Assembly: GCA_018433765.1 (NCBI GenBank)
Contig: JAHDQO010000006.1
Coordinates: forward strand, 62,001 to 126,000
Length of the DNA: 64,000 nt
Direction of reading: 5' to 3'
DNA from: Tissierellales bacterium
GTDB lineage: Bacteria > Bacillota > Clostridia > Tissierellales > Sedimentibacteraceae
Shown: positions 34,751 through 44,588 of the stretch, one piece after another
How the letters are laid out: the number at the start of each line of letters is the position of its first letter
Position numbering within the stretch: position 1 is the first letter of the stretch
Translations under genes and position numbers: made by a program
The notes under the pieces: model-generated
Database searches by the model: none
Told to the model about the DNA's origin: nothing
The model's input: only the letters and a program-made list of their open reading frames with translations

Positions 34751-35560
34751 TCAATCAACTTTCCATAACATCCATGCAATTTTTGCTTTTATTATTTCTT
34801 CTACTTTTCCATGACAGCTTATGTTATCTATATAAGCTTTAATTTCTTCTTTTAATGAAGAATTATCTTTGTCTGCATTTTGAAGAATTATTGTAAACAT
34901 CTCTACTGCTGTTTTATTACTCATTTTATTAGTCCACATCACATCATTGTATGTTATTTCTGGATAAATACCCATATTCCATAAAATATTAAATGTATCG
35001 TAGCAGATGTTTTTTTTATCTTTTTTATTGTACTTATCACCAATTAAATTTCTAAAAAGTTCATCTCTTATCTTATCTTCTCTATAAACAGCATTACTCA
35101 TAAAACAATATTTTCTTGATACTTCATTCATTTTTAGTACATCTTCTTCATTTTTAATTGCTGGACTCATATTAGAAAAAACAAGATCAAATTTTTTATT
35201 CCAATTCATCTTTTTAACATCTAGTTCCTGCCAAGGCACAATTTTAAAGTTCACATTGTTTAATTTTTTATTCTCAGCATTTTTCTTAGCATAACTAATC
35301 ATATTAGGTGATATATCAATTCCTGTTACATATTTTGAATTTTTAGCAAACTCTATTAGATGTTTACCTGTTCCACATCCAACATCTAAAACATTGTATT
35401 CATTATCTAAAACACTTTTTGAAATCAGATAATTTATTAATTTAAACTTTTCTTTCGAACTGCTTTTATTATAATCTTCTGCCCTTACATCCCAAAATTT
35501 CTTTATCTCTAATAAATCTAGTTGATTACATTTAAAACTATTTTCTTTAGTATTATTCAT
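34751..35560 (-). CDS. Class I SAM-dependent methyltransferase
   Basis: About 269 residues. Rossmann-like methyltransferase with motif I VLDVGCGTGKHLIEFA, motif II VTGIDISPNMISYAKK and the later FDLVFSNMSPA. The C-terminal half, with NLIGDKYNKKDKKN and a helical end, has no specific signature, so the substrate is open (small molecule more likely than RNA). The start is uncertain: ATG 35560 lies 12 bases after AAGGAG, and an upstream in-frame ATG would add 17 residues. Monocistronic. Confidence 0.8.
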   Translation of the reverse strand: MNNTKENSFKCNQLDLLEIKKFWDVRAEDYNKSSSKEKFKLINYLISKSVLDNEYNVLDVGCGTGKHLIEFAKNSKYVTGIDISPNMISYAKKNAENKKLNNVNFKIVPWQELDVKKMNWNKKFDLVFSNMSPAIKNEEDVLKMNEVSRKYCFMSNAVYREDKIRDELFRNLIGDKYNKKDKKNICYDTFNILWNMGIYPEITYNDVMWTNKMSNKTAVEMFTIILQNADKDNSSLKEEIKAYIDNISCHGKVEEIIKAKIAWMLWKVD

Positions 35561-35756
35561 TATAGTATCATTCTCCTTATGTAAATTCATATACAATAAT
35601 ATACACCACAATTTTTATACTAATTTAAAAGAAGTATTATTTACCATATATTGTAACACAATTTAGGTGCTTTCTATACATAAAAATAACTTCAAAGAAA
35701 CTATACTATCTCTTTGAAGTAACTTATCATTTTTTATAGAAATCAATAATCAATCA

Positions 35757-37016
35757 TTAAAACTGAGTAAACATCAACTTAAATTTATCTATATAGTTTA
35801 CATCTTTATTAATAGAATAGTATTTAATATCATAAAGCTTATCATCATCAAAAATATACTTTATTTTAAATGCTGAGCTTTCAACATCTACAATTCCTTC
35901 TATGAAATATCCATAATCATAGAAATTTGTGCTGATGCTTTTATCAGTTTCATTAATATATTTAATTTTATCAACAACTTGGTTTCTTGTTATATCCATA
36001 GATTTGTTTGAGCCTGTAGCTAAAATTATAAATAATAATACTAAGGTCAATATGCTCATTACTTTAATTTTCTTGTTGCTTTTCTTATTAACTAATAATG
36101 CATTTATTCTTGTATAGAGTAATTTCTTATTTTGAAGCAATGCAAGCGATGGTTCAAAACTACTGGTTTTACTCAATCTTGCTGCATTAACTAATAATTT
36201 TCCGTATTCTTTTTTTTCATCATTATCTAATTTTCTTACCACTTCACTGTCACACATAATTTCTGCATCATCTTTCATTTTATAGAACATTACCCATACA
36301 GCTGGATTAAACCAAAATATAACAGCACTTATCAGCACAATACTTTGTATAAAATTATGTTTGAATTTTAAGTGTGTCAATTCATGAGCAAACATAAGAA
36401 CTATTTCTTTTTGACTAAATCTCTCAAATATCTCTGTAGGACAAAGTATTGTAGGTTTAATTATGCCAAAAACAACTGGAGATTTAATATTGTCATTAGT
36501 ATACAGCTTTATAGTTTTGTAATATTTAGTAATATGCATAGACTGATTAAGAAATTTTTCAGTTTTAATTCTTTTAACCTCATTCAAATCTTTTTTATTA
36601 ATAGTTCTTTTAGTTATAATAAACCATAAACTTATAGATAAAATTCCTATTAGCCAAATATTAAATAGTAAAAATTTGATATTATCTTTTTCTTTGCTTA
36701 GAATATTTTTACTTTCTTTTTCATTATGTATATCATCATTATAATACTCATCACTATCATAACATACTATTTCATATTTATCTTGAGTATTTTGTACAAG
36801 ATTATATATATTTATATTCGTATCAAATGATATGTTTAAAGGTACTAGTATTTGCAATAAAATTATTAGCCATATATAATAATTCCACTTAGGTGACATA
36901 TGTTTACCTATTATTTTTTTAATAAAAATAACAGAAATAACACCTATTATAGTAATAATAGTTATATTCTTAAAATAAGAATACCATAACTCTAACAATC
37001 TATTCACCACTTTCAA
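35757..37016 (-). CDS. BlaR1-type M56 family membrane metallopeptidase
   Basis: 419 residues. Four N-terminal transmembrane segments with a cytoplasmic zinc-protease domain; HELTH at 211-215 is the HExxH motif, and DAEIMCDSEVVRKL holds the third ligand region. A further helix near 320-340 and a short external tail of about 80 residues follow. It lacks the penicillin-binding sensor domain of BlaR1/MecR1, so it senses something else. Together with the BlaI-type repressor encoded two genes upstream, it should trigger proteolytic derepression. Confidence 0.85.
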   Translation of the reverse strand: MKVVNRLLELWYSYFKNITIITIIGVISVIFIKKIIGKHMSPKWNYYIWLIILLQILVPLNISFDTNINIYNLVQNTQDKYEIVCYDSDEYYNDDIHNEKESKNILSKEKDNIKFLLFNIWLIGILSISLWFIITKRTINKKDLNEVKRIKTEKFLNQSMHITKYYKTIKLYTNDNIKSPVVFGIIKPTILCPTEIFERFSQKEIVLMFAHELTHLKFKHNFIQSIVLISAVIFWFNPAVWVMFYKMKDDAEIMCDSEVVRKLDNDEKKEYGKLLVNAARLSKTSSFEPSLALLQNKKLLYTRINALLVNKKSNKKIKVMSILTLVLLFIILATGSNKSMDITRNQVVDKIKYINETDKSISTNFYDYGYFIEGIVDVESSAFKIKYIFDDDKLYDIKYYSINKDVNYIDKFKLMFTQF

Positions 37017-37054
37017 AACTAGTTAATTTACTTATATAATTTAAAGTTATGCAA

Positions 37055-37882
37055 CTAGTTAACTAATTCAAGTAATTCCTTATATGCTTTTCCATCTTTT
37101 TTGTATTTAATTTCAATATAATACTTATCATCTACTAAAACCGTATCAATAGATGTAGCATCATAATAAAAATCGCTTTCGATCACTTTAATGAACCCAA
37201 AACTAAGCCAACTGTAAAGTGATACTGTATATCTTCCTTCTTCGTCTTTTTCTAATACCGCAGTTTCATATCCATTTTTATCTAGCAAATCAATAAAAGT
37301 AACATCTATTAATTCTTTATCACTAAAAAATGAACCTGTCCATTTTTTATATAACTTTTCCCCATCCCATGAATAATAAAAAGGTCTGTTTCTAACTTTC
37401 TCGTAAAAAATTGTCCTTTTATTTACTCCAACAAAAACTTCCGTATGATTATCGCCATCAATATTTGCTGCATCAATCATCCATGGTTTAATGTCAGAAA
37501 AATCTTGTCTATAAATTTCTGTTGCAGTTATTTTATCTTCTATTACCTTTAACTTATATATAATTACATCATCGCCAAGTTTATTTTCATCTATATTAAC
37601 ACCATTCTCATTCAGCCCAATAACTAAAAGCTCATCATTCTGAGTATTATCAATATTGTATATTTTCATGTCTAGTATTTTTTCTTCAACAAGTTTGTAT
37701 ATATTCTTATCAATATCAATAAACATCTCGTTATCTTTCAAAATAATATTGTACGATATATTATCTATTTTAGCAATTTCAACTTTTGAATTACTATATA
37801 TATCACTCAAATTTTTATCGCTGCAACCAGAAAATAGAATTAATATGATAGATAATATTAAAAAACTCTTTTTCTTATTCAT
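37055..37882 (-). CDS. Lipoprotein of unknown function between blaI-like and M56 genes
   Basis: 275 residues. Signal peptide with lipobox LFSGC near residue 20, then a beta-rich extracytoplasmic domain. Repeats of the form 'D.dgd...V.V' (NIDGDNHTEVFVGVNKR, LLDKNGYETAVLEKDEEGRY) recall FG-GAP/integrin-like propeller blades. Encoded between repressor and protease of a Bla-type system, so it may be the external sensor arm or the regulated product. Confidence 0.65.
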   Translation of the reverse strand: MNKKKSFLILSIILILFSGCSDKNLSDIYSNSKVEIAKIDNISYNIILKDNEMFIDIDKNIYKLVEEKILDMKIYNIDNTQNDELLVIGLNENGVNIDENKLGDDVIIYKLKVIEDKITATEIYRQDFSDIKPWMIDAANIDGDNHTEVFVGVNKRTIFYEKVRNRPFYYSWDGEKLYKKWTGSFFSDKELIDVTFIDLLDKNGYETAVLEKDEEGRYTVSLYSWLSFGFIKVIESDFYYDATSIDTVLVDDKYYIEIKYKKDGKAYKELLELVN

Positions 37883-37937
37883 GGTAAATTCCCCTTGTGA
37901 TAAATTTAATAATATTACTTCCTCTTATATTTTAACA

Positions 37938-38321
37938 TTATTTTCTATCTGTTTTTTTATTATCTAACAATTCATATAACTTATCTAGTTCTTCTTCACT
38001 AATATCTTCATCTTCAATGAAATTTGTCATAAGCATGCTTAAAGAACCATTATATATCTTCTTTAGGAAAGATTTAGATTCTTTTTTTTGATACTCTGCT
38101 TTACTTATATTAGGTGTATATATATAAATATTTCCCTGTTTTTTTGTATTAACAGCACCTTTTTCAACTAATCTTTTCAAAAGAGTATGTATTGTTTTTC
38201 TATTCCATGTTTCTTTTTTTTGTACTTCATCAGCTATTCTTTTTGAATTTGCAGATTTCTCTTTCCAAATAACATCCAGTACTTTAAGCTCTGCATCTGA
38301 TATTTTTATATCTTTTGTCAT
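37938..38321 (-). CDS. BlaI/MecI/CopY-family transcriptional repressor
   Basis: 127 residues. Winged helix-turn-helix N-terminal domain with ISDAELKVLDVIWKE and WNRKTIHTLLKRLVEKGAV, then a C-terminal dimerisation region that is cleaved in this family when the M56 partner is activated. First gene of the blaI-lipoprotein-M56 unit. Its own promoter region contains a CACTAA/TTAGTG inverted repeat (next entry), consistent with autoregulation. Confidence 0.9.
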   Translation of the reverse strand: MTKDIKISDAELKVLDVIWKEKSANSKRIADEVQKKETWNRKTIHTLLKRLVEKGAVNTKKQGNIYIYTPNISKAEYQKKESKSFLKKIYNGSLSMLMTNFIEDEDISEEELDKLYELLDNKKTDRK

Positions 38322-38331
38322 TTTGATTCCT

Positions 38332-38365
38332 CACTAACAAATTTTTTATTATATACAGTTTAGTG
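38332..38365 (-). promoter_or_regulatory. Candidate promoter and BlaI-type operator
   Basis: CACTAA (38332-38337) and TTAGTG (38360-38365) flank a minus-strand TATAAT (38353-38348), upstream of the repressor start. The right arm overlaps the stop codon of the DUF3160 gene. Operator assignment is by position and symmetry only. Confidence 0.4.
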
Positions 38366-40789
38366 TTTCCAATCAATTTCAACATCTCTATTTATTTTAA
38401 CATTGTTTTCTTCATCTGAAATAAAACTTTTCGTCCACTCTGGCATATCGGGTAAAGTATCTAAAGGTTCTTCTAAAGTAACATTATAAAAATCATAATC
38501 TTCAAAATCTTCATTTCTTTCTCTTTTTAATCCTAACATTTCATGCCACTTCTCATCTGTTAATCTTTCTCCAAACATAAATTCATAATAGCTGTAAACT
38601 GCACCTTTTGCAATGTAAGGTACACCATTAAAATTACATAAAACATATATTTCACATGGAAATCCTGTTCCTAATTCAAGATATCCTCCACCAAAAACAG
38701 TTGCTACATCTGATACCAAAGCTGTTGTATATGATTTTTCACAATCAATACCTGCATCTTGCATCATATATTCTAAACTTACAGTTATACTATCAATCAA
38801 TCCACCATAATATCCCAATTTATCATATTCTTCTTCAGTAAGTAACTCATTATTTAATTCTTTTATTGAGCACGTAATTAAAATTTCTTCCATTTCTATC
38901 ATATCATCTAATATTTCTGCTATTTTTCCATTTAACAGCCCTTTTACTCTTAAGTTTTCTTTTGTGCTTTTTGCCTGCCACAAAAGTTTTGAATATACAT
39001 CAACATTTGGTTCAACATAATGATATGGAGCTAGTGGTGGTTCATATCCCCCCATTTCTGCACAAGGCTGTTTTGAATAAAGCACTGTATCATGTTTCAA
39101 TTCTGCATAACTTCCTAACATTGAATTTATGTTTTTATCTGTCCACATTTGAGACCTCATGAATTGAGGCATTCCTTCTGTATTTTCAAATGAAACACCA
39201 GTTGATTTTAATGTACACAGCCACCCGCTGTATAGATTTGATTTCCATGCATCTTCACTGGTATTAATAATTTGATCTTTTAACTTATTTAGTTCTGTTT
39301 CATATTCACACCATAATTCTTTAGGTTTATAATATTGATCAAGAATTTTTTCTGCTCTTTCATTTCCAAAAGCAGCAGCAACATCAAGTCCAGATGGTAC
39401 AGGTCTTTTAAATGGCTTCATCAAATTCTGCATAATATCACCATCCATAGTATACCTCTGCCCCATCATTCTGAACTGCCTATTTGAAGGCATATTATAA
39501 GATACTGCTTTATTAACTATTTGCGGTTCAGATAATTTTTTAGCTTCTTCAAGAAGTTTACTATAGTAAGTTTCATCCTTATATATTAGTATATCAGGAT
39601 TTTTTCCATACACATTTGTTATCATTTCTCTATAATCTAAAACATTTAAATCGTCAGAATTTCCTGCATAAAGTGCTGTAATATAATAAACATCTTCCCA
39701 GCTCTTTAAATCACTTTGTTCTTCTATATCTTCAAGTATTAAGCTAGACATTATTAGTGCCTTAACAGTGCTGTCAACCTTCAAAACTTCTTCATCTTTT
39801 TTAACCTCCGTCAAAGGAAATGCGGTATTGCCATACCACATCATTGCTCTAAAATAACTCTCCAGCTTTTCATTACCTGTATAATGACCTCGAACAGTAT
39901 ATTGAGTATAATCTAAATCATATTGTAGTAATGGTGATTTAATTAATTGTTTCGCTTCGTTAATTAAAGCCAACTCTTTGTCCGCTAAACTTTGTACTTC
40001 ATTAGGCACGATAGTTTCTTGACCTAATAGAGTATTTGATACTGCAAAATAAACTGTTATAGTTTCTAATTCTTCTTTTAATCCATTATATTTTTCATCA
40101 TTATAATATCTTAAGCTTTTGCTGAGCATATTTTTTGTGAACTTGCAAAGTTCATCATATAAACTATTAGCTTCTATATACTTTAAACTGTCATTAAAGA
40201 AAAGATGATACATATTTAATGCCGAATCAACGGTAATAAACATAGGTATATAATCATACTCTGAACTTTCATATAAATGATGCATCTTAATATCTGGATA
40301 TTTGCCCGGTTTTAATACAACAAAACCATTTTCATATAGACTTTTCTTTTGATTCTCTGTAAAACCTTCAAACTGTGCTAAATTATAAACATTTGATAAA
40401 TCAGGCTCAACTGTATACTCTGACACATTCGGTGTATATTCAGGTACTTCATATTTAACTACTGCTCTTAAGTCTTCACTGTTAATATCCCATGAATTAA
40501 TGTAATTTATATTTTCTAGATCTTCTTCATCTAGATTAGTTTCTTGCTCAGCCTCTAGTAATTCATGCTGGTTTTCAATATTTGGTTCATTTTGATCTTC
40601 AATCTCTTTATCTTCTTTAAATTCATTATTATTTTCATTCTTGGTATTTGACTGTTCCAATTCATTTTGTGGTTGTACTACTTCTTTTACTCTATAGGTA
40701 TCTTGATTTTGACATGAAGTATAAATAAATATCTGAACAACCAGTAAAACTAATATTAATTTTTTACATTTGCTTTTTCTATTATTCAT
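38360..40789 (-). CDS. DUF3160 domain lipoprotein, copy 1
   Basis: 809 residues. Lipobox YTSC near residue 26, an acidic Glu/Asn-rich linker to about 95, then one very long DUF3160 domain (about 110-790) with YNLAQFEGFTENQKKSLYEN, FMGQRYTMDG-like RMMGQRYTMDG, and FGERLTDEKWHEMLG near the end. Extracytoplasmic and membrane-anchored; the family has no known activity. It follows a paralogue in the same orientation, 91 bases downstream of that copy, and shares an almost identical 3' end with it. Confidence 0.8.
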   Translation of the reverse strand: MNNRKSKCKKLILVLLVVQIFIYTSCQNQDTYRVKEVVQPQNELEQSNTKNENNNEFKEDKEIEDQNEPNIENQHELLEAEQETNLDEEDLENINYINSWDINSEDLRAVVKYEVPEYTPNVSEYTVEPDLSNVYNLAQFEGFTENQKKSLYENGFVVLKPGKYPDIKMHHLYESSEYDYIPMFITVDSALNMYHLFFNDSLKYIEANSLYDELCKFTKNMLSKSLRYYNDEKYNGLKEELETITVYFAVSNTLLGQETIVPNEVQSLADKELALINEAKQLIKSPLLQYDLDYTQYTVRGHYTGNEKLESYFRAMMWYGNTAFPLTEVKKDEEVLKVDSTVKALIMSSLILEDIEEQSDLKSWEDVYYITALYAGNSDDLNVLDYREMITNVYGKNPDILIYKDETYYSKLLEEAKKLSEPQIVNKAVSYNMPSNRQFRMMGQRYTMDGDIMQNLMKPFKRPVPSGLDVAAAFGNERAEKILDQYYKPKELWCEYETELNKLKDQIINTSEDAWKSNLYSGWLCTLKSTGVSFENTEGMPQFMRSQMWTDKNINSMLGSYAELKHDTVLYSKQPCAEMGGYEPPLAPYHYVEPNVDVYSKLLWQAKSTKENLRVKGLLNGKIAEILDDMIEMEEILITCSIKELNNELLTEEEYDKLGYYGGLIDSITVSLEYMMQDAGIDCEKSYTTALVSDVATVFGGGYLELGTGFPCEIYVLCNFNGVPYIAKGAVYSYYEFMFGERLTDEKWHEMLGLKRERNEDFEDYDFYNVTLEEPLDTLPDMPEWTKSFISDEENNVKINRDVEIDWKH

Positions 40790-40880
40790 ACTTTAATCTC
40801 CTTAAATTATTGTAGTTCTATATATTATACTTATAAAATTTTCTCACTCATTAAATCTTTGTATATTGAAATTTTTATTT

Positions 40881-43244
40881 TTAGTATTTCCAATCAATTT
40901 CAACATCTCTATTTATTTTAACATTGTTTTCTTCATCTGAAATAAAACTTTTCGTCCACTCTGGCATATCGGGTAAAGTATCAAGTGGTTCTTCTAAAGT
41001 AACATTATAAAAATCATAATCTTCAAAATCTTCATTTCTTTCTCTTTTCAATCCTAACATTTCATGCCATTTTTCATCTGTTAATCTTTCCTCAGACTCA
41101 AATTCATAGTAACTGTAAACTGCACCTTGTGCTATGTAAGGCACACCCTTACAATTACATATTACATATATTTCACATGGAAATCCTGTTCCTAATTCAA
41201 GACAACCACCCGGCATTAAGGCTGGGAAAAAAGTTGCTACATCAGATATTAAAGCTGTTGTATAAGATGCATTGCTATAAACCCCTATATCTTGCAGTCT
41301 ATATATCATATTAGTATTAATCCTATCAATTAACCCTCCAAAACACGCTAGTTTATCATATTCATCTTCAGTAAGCATTTCATTGTTTAATTCTTTTACC
41401 GAACAAGTTATTAAGAGCTCTTCCATTTCTATCATATCATCTAATATTTGTTTTATTTCTTCATTTAACAATCCTTTTATTTTTAAATTTTCTTTTGTGT
41501 TTTTTGCCTGCCATAACAGTTTTGAATACACCTCAACATTTGGTTCAACATAATGATATGGTTGTGGTGGTGTTTCTCCTCCACCCTTTTCTGCACAAGG
41601 CTGTTTAGAATAAAGTACTGTATCATGTTTTAATTCTGCATAACTTCCTAACATTGAATTAATGTTTTTATCAGTCCACTTTTGTGATTTCATAAACTGG
41701 GGCATTCCTTCTGAGTCTTCAAAAGATACAGCAGTCGATTTCAATGTCCAAAGCCATCCGCTGTATAGATTTGATTTCCAAGTATCATCGTTAGTATTAT
41801 TGATTTGATCTTTAAGCTTATGTAGTTCTGTTTCATATCCATCCCAAAACAACTTGGGTTTATAATATTGGTCAAGAATTTCCTCTGCTCTTTCACTTCC
41901 AAATACAGCAGCAACATCTAATCCTGAAGGTACCGCTCTTTTTAATGGTTCTACCAAGTTCTGCATAATATCTCCATCTATAGTATATCTCTGCCCCATC
42001 AGTCTAAACTGCTTACCCGTTGGTATATTATAAAATATTGTTTTTGTTTGTATTTGAGGATTAGTTAATTTTTTAGCCTCCTCAAGAAGTTTACTATAGT
42101 AAGTTTCATCCTTATATATTAGTATATCAGGATTCTTACCATATACATTTTTAATCATTTCTCTATAATCTAATACATTTAAATCGTCAGAATTTCCTGC
42201 ATAAAGTGCTGTAATATAATAAACATCTTCCCATCTTTCTAAATCACTTTTATTTCCTTCATCTTCAAGTATTAAGCTAGACATAATTAATGCTTTAACA
42301 GTACTGTCAACTGACAAAACTTCTTCTTTATTTTCTATTTTAGTTAATGGAAATGCTGTATTACCATACCACATCATAGTTTTAAAATAGTTTTCCAACT
42401 TTTCATTACATGTATAATGTCCTCTTACTATGTATTGAGAATAATCTAAATCATATTTAAATAAAGGTGATTTAGTTAACCCCTGAGCTTCATTAATTAA
42501 TAATAATTCCTCGTCTGCTAAACTTTGTACTTCATCAGGTACATTAGTTTTTTCTCCTAACAAAGTGTTTGCTACTGTAAAATATGAAGTTATAGTTTTT
42601 AATTCTTCTTTTAATTCACTATATTTATCATCATTGTAATATTTTAAACTTTTACTGAGCATATTTTTTGTAAAGTTATTAAGTTCATCACAAAGACTAT
42701 CAGCTTCCACATATTTTAAGCTATCATCAAAAAAAAGATGATACATATGTAATGCCGTATCCACTGTAATAAACATAGGTATATGATTATATTCTAAGCT
42801 TTCATATAAATGGTGCATTTTTACATATTTATCTTCGCCGGGTTTTAATACAACAAAACCATTTTCATATAAACTTTTCTTTTGATTATCTGTAAACCCT
42901 TCAAACTGTGCTAAATTATAAACATTAGATAAATCAGGCTCTACTGTATAATCTAACACATTCGGTGTATATTCGGGTACTTTATATTTAACTTTTGCTC
43001 TTAAATCTTCACTTTTTATATTCCACGAATTATTGTAGTTTATATCGTCTTGATTTTCATCATTTGATTTATTCTGCTCACTTTTATTATCTTTATTTTC
43101 TTGTAATTCACTGTTCTCTTTTTGCTGTTTTCCTACTTCTTTTACTTGATTGTTATCTTGTTTCTGGCATGAAGTAAAAGCAAATATTTGAACTAACAGC
43201 AAAACTATTATTAATATTTTGCATGTTCCTTTTCTATTATACAT
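40881..43244 (-). CDS. DUF3160 domain lipoprotein, copy 2
   Basis: 787 residues. Paralogue of the next gene with the same plan: lipobox FTSC, a shorter charged linker (to about 70), then the DUF3160 domain. Most of the domain is similar but clearly diverged, while the last 35 residues (EMLGLKRERNEDFEDYDFYN onward) are identical and the coding DNA there is nearly identical. A segment GGCLELGTGFPCEIYVICN is shared with copy 1. Upstream gene of the tandem pair; function unknown. Confidence 0.8.
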   Translation of the reverse strand: MYNRKGTCKILIIVLLLVQIFAFTSCQKQDNNQVKEVGKQQKENSELQENKDNKSEQNKSNDENQDDINYNNSWNIKSEDLRAKVKYKVPEYTPNVLDYTVEPDLSNVYNLAQFEGFTDNQKKSLYENGFVVLKPGEDKYVKMHHLYESLEYNHIPMFITVDTALHMYHLFFDDSLKYVEADSLCDELNNFTKNMLSKSLKYYNDDKYSELKEELKTITSYFTVANTLLGEKTNVPDEVQSLADEELLLINEAQGLTKSPLFKYDLDYSQYIVRGHYTCNEKLENYFKTMMWYGNTAFPLTKIENKEEVLSVDSTVKALIMSSLILEDEGNKSDLERWEDVYYITALYAGNSDDLNVLDYREMIKNVYGKNPDILIYKDETYYSKLLEEAKKLTNPQIQTKTIFYNIPTGKQFRLMGQRYTIDGDIMQNLVEPLKRAVPSGLDVAAVFGSERAEEILDQYYKPKLFWDGYETELHKLKDQINNTNDDTWKSNLYSGWLWTLKSTAVSFEDSEGMPQFMKSQKWTDKNINSMLGSYAELKHDTVLYSKQPCAEKGGGETPPQPYHYVEPNVEVYSKLLWQAKNTKENLKIKGLLNEEIKQILDDMIEMEELLITCSVKELNNEMLTEDEYDKLACFGGLIDRINTNMIYRLQDIGVYSNASYTTALISDVATFFPALMPGGCLELGTGFPCEIYVICNCKGVPYIAQGAVYSYYEFESEERLTDEKWHEMLGLKRERNEDFEDYDFYNVTLEEPLDTLPDMPEWTKSFISDEENNVKINRDVEIDWKY

Positions 43245-43324
43245 ACTTAAATCCTCCTAAAATTATATATCAAATATATATTACATTTGTAGTACGAAAA
43301 AGTCAATACATATTTTACAAATTA

Positions 43325-43359
43325 AAAAATCAGACAATTTTGAAATCTGTCTGATTTTT
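43325..43359. terminator. Bidirectional terminator after the ABC operon
   Basis: AAAAATCAGACA / TGTCTGATTTTT stem (43325-43336, 43348-43359) with T-rich exits. It lies about 40 bases beyond the last permease gene on the minus strand. Confidence 0.8.
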
Positions 43360-43400
43360 ACATTAGCAAAATTTTCATTAAATATGTGAAATTTAAAATT

Positions 43401-44588
43401 TTAATTATTTCTTTGAGCCAGTTTAAGACCTGCAAGCAAGTATATTATTCCCATGAATATTAGTACTCCTGTTGCCGTTAATACTTGCTTAACATCAAGC
43501 CCAAAGGCAGCAGTCCTTTTGATAGTCTGTAGTGCCCATTTATGAGGTGTAAGATTTGCTAAAAATAATAAGGGTTTAGAAGTTATTATTTCTAATGGCC
43601 ACATACATCCTCCAAGCATTGCCGAACTTACTAGTATTATAGGAACTATAGAACTAAGCTGTTCATGTGTTTTTACAATTCCAGCTATAGTAAAACCCAT
43701 ACATGTTACTGCAAAAACAAAAGCTGCAAATAATATTAGTACAACCATTATGTCCGGTCCCCAATCTACTCCAAACATATAGTTTCCTATTAGTACTATA
43801 ATAAGAGTCTGAGCAAACCCTGCAATAAATGTTGCGATAATGAAACTCATCATTATGGAAACTTTTGAAACTGGTGAAATAAGCTTTCGCTGCCAAGTAT
43901 TCTGTTTTTTTTCTTGCAAGATATCTCCACCTACAAACACTATTGTAAATGTAGAAAAAAACAATGTGAATCCAATTAAATTATGGATTATCTCGTCATA
44001 TGACCCTTCATTTGTTACATCTATAACTTGAGAGCTAATCTTCATAGGATTCTTATATTTCCAATAATCAGCTGACAATTCATAAACATCTTTAATTTCT
44101 TGTTCTCTGTTTATACTTATACCTCTATCTTCAATAAAATCAGCAGTCATTTTAGCTGTATTATAGCTAGTAGAAAATTTATATAATATTCCTTTTAAAA
44201 TATTTTCAAGTTGGTATATCTCCATAGAGTCTTTAACTTTGAATATACTAATATTCATATCTTCTTTATTTTCAATACTTTCTGAAAAACCTTTCTTTAT
44301 TAAAACTCCACCTATAACCTTTCCTTCTTCTATAAGGGATTTTGCATCATCGTAAGATTCAACACTGCTAGAAAATAGATTGTTATTTTTCATTTCTTTT
44401 ATTAAAACCTCAGATAATTCTGTATTGTCATTGTCTACGATTACGACAGAAGGTTTATACGTTCCACCCATTGAAGAGCTGAAAACAAAGGTTAAAACTA
44501 AAGCCATTACAGTCATAATAATTATCATTATTTTATCATCTTTTAATAATTTTAATTTTAATATTAACATGTTAAGCATCTTTTGCAC
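43401..44588 (-). CDS. ABC-2 type transporter permease (LnrN-like)
   Basis: 395 residues. One N-terminal transmembrane helix, a large extracytoplasmic domain (about 45-195), then five to six C-terminal helices, with the ABC-2 signature region around STFTIVFVGGDILQEKKQNTW and GGCMWPLEI. Its start overlaps the previous permease's stop by 17 bases. With the second permease and the ATPase it resembles the LnrLMN (YfiLMN) exporter that protects bacilli from linear polyene antibiotics. Confidence 0.85.
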   Translation of the reverse strand: MQKMLNMLILKLKLLKDDKIMIIIMTVMALVLTFVFSSSMGGTYKPSVVIVDNDNTELSEVLIKEMKNNNLFSSSVESYDDAKSLIEEGKVIGGVLIKKGFSESIENKEDMNISIFKVKDSMEIYQLENILKGILYKFSTSYNTAKMTADFIEDRGISINREQEIKDVYELSADYWKYKNPMKISSQVIDVTNEGSYDEIIHNLIGFTLFFSTFTIVFVGGDILQEKKQNTWQRKLISPVSKVSIMMSFIIATFIAGFAQTLIIVLIGNYMFGVDWGPDIMVVLILFAAFVFAVTCMGFTIAGIVKTHEQLSSIVPIILVSSAMLGGCMWPLEIITSKPLLFLANLTPHKWALQTIKRTAAFGLDVKQVLTATGVLIFMGIIYLLAGLKLAQRNN

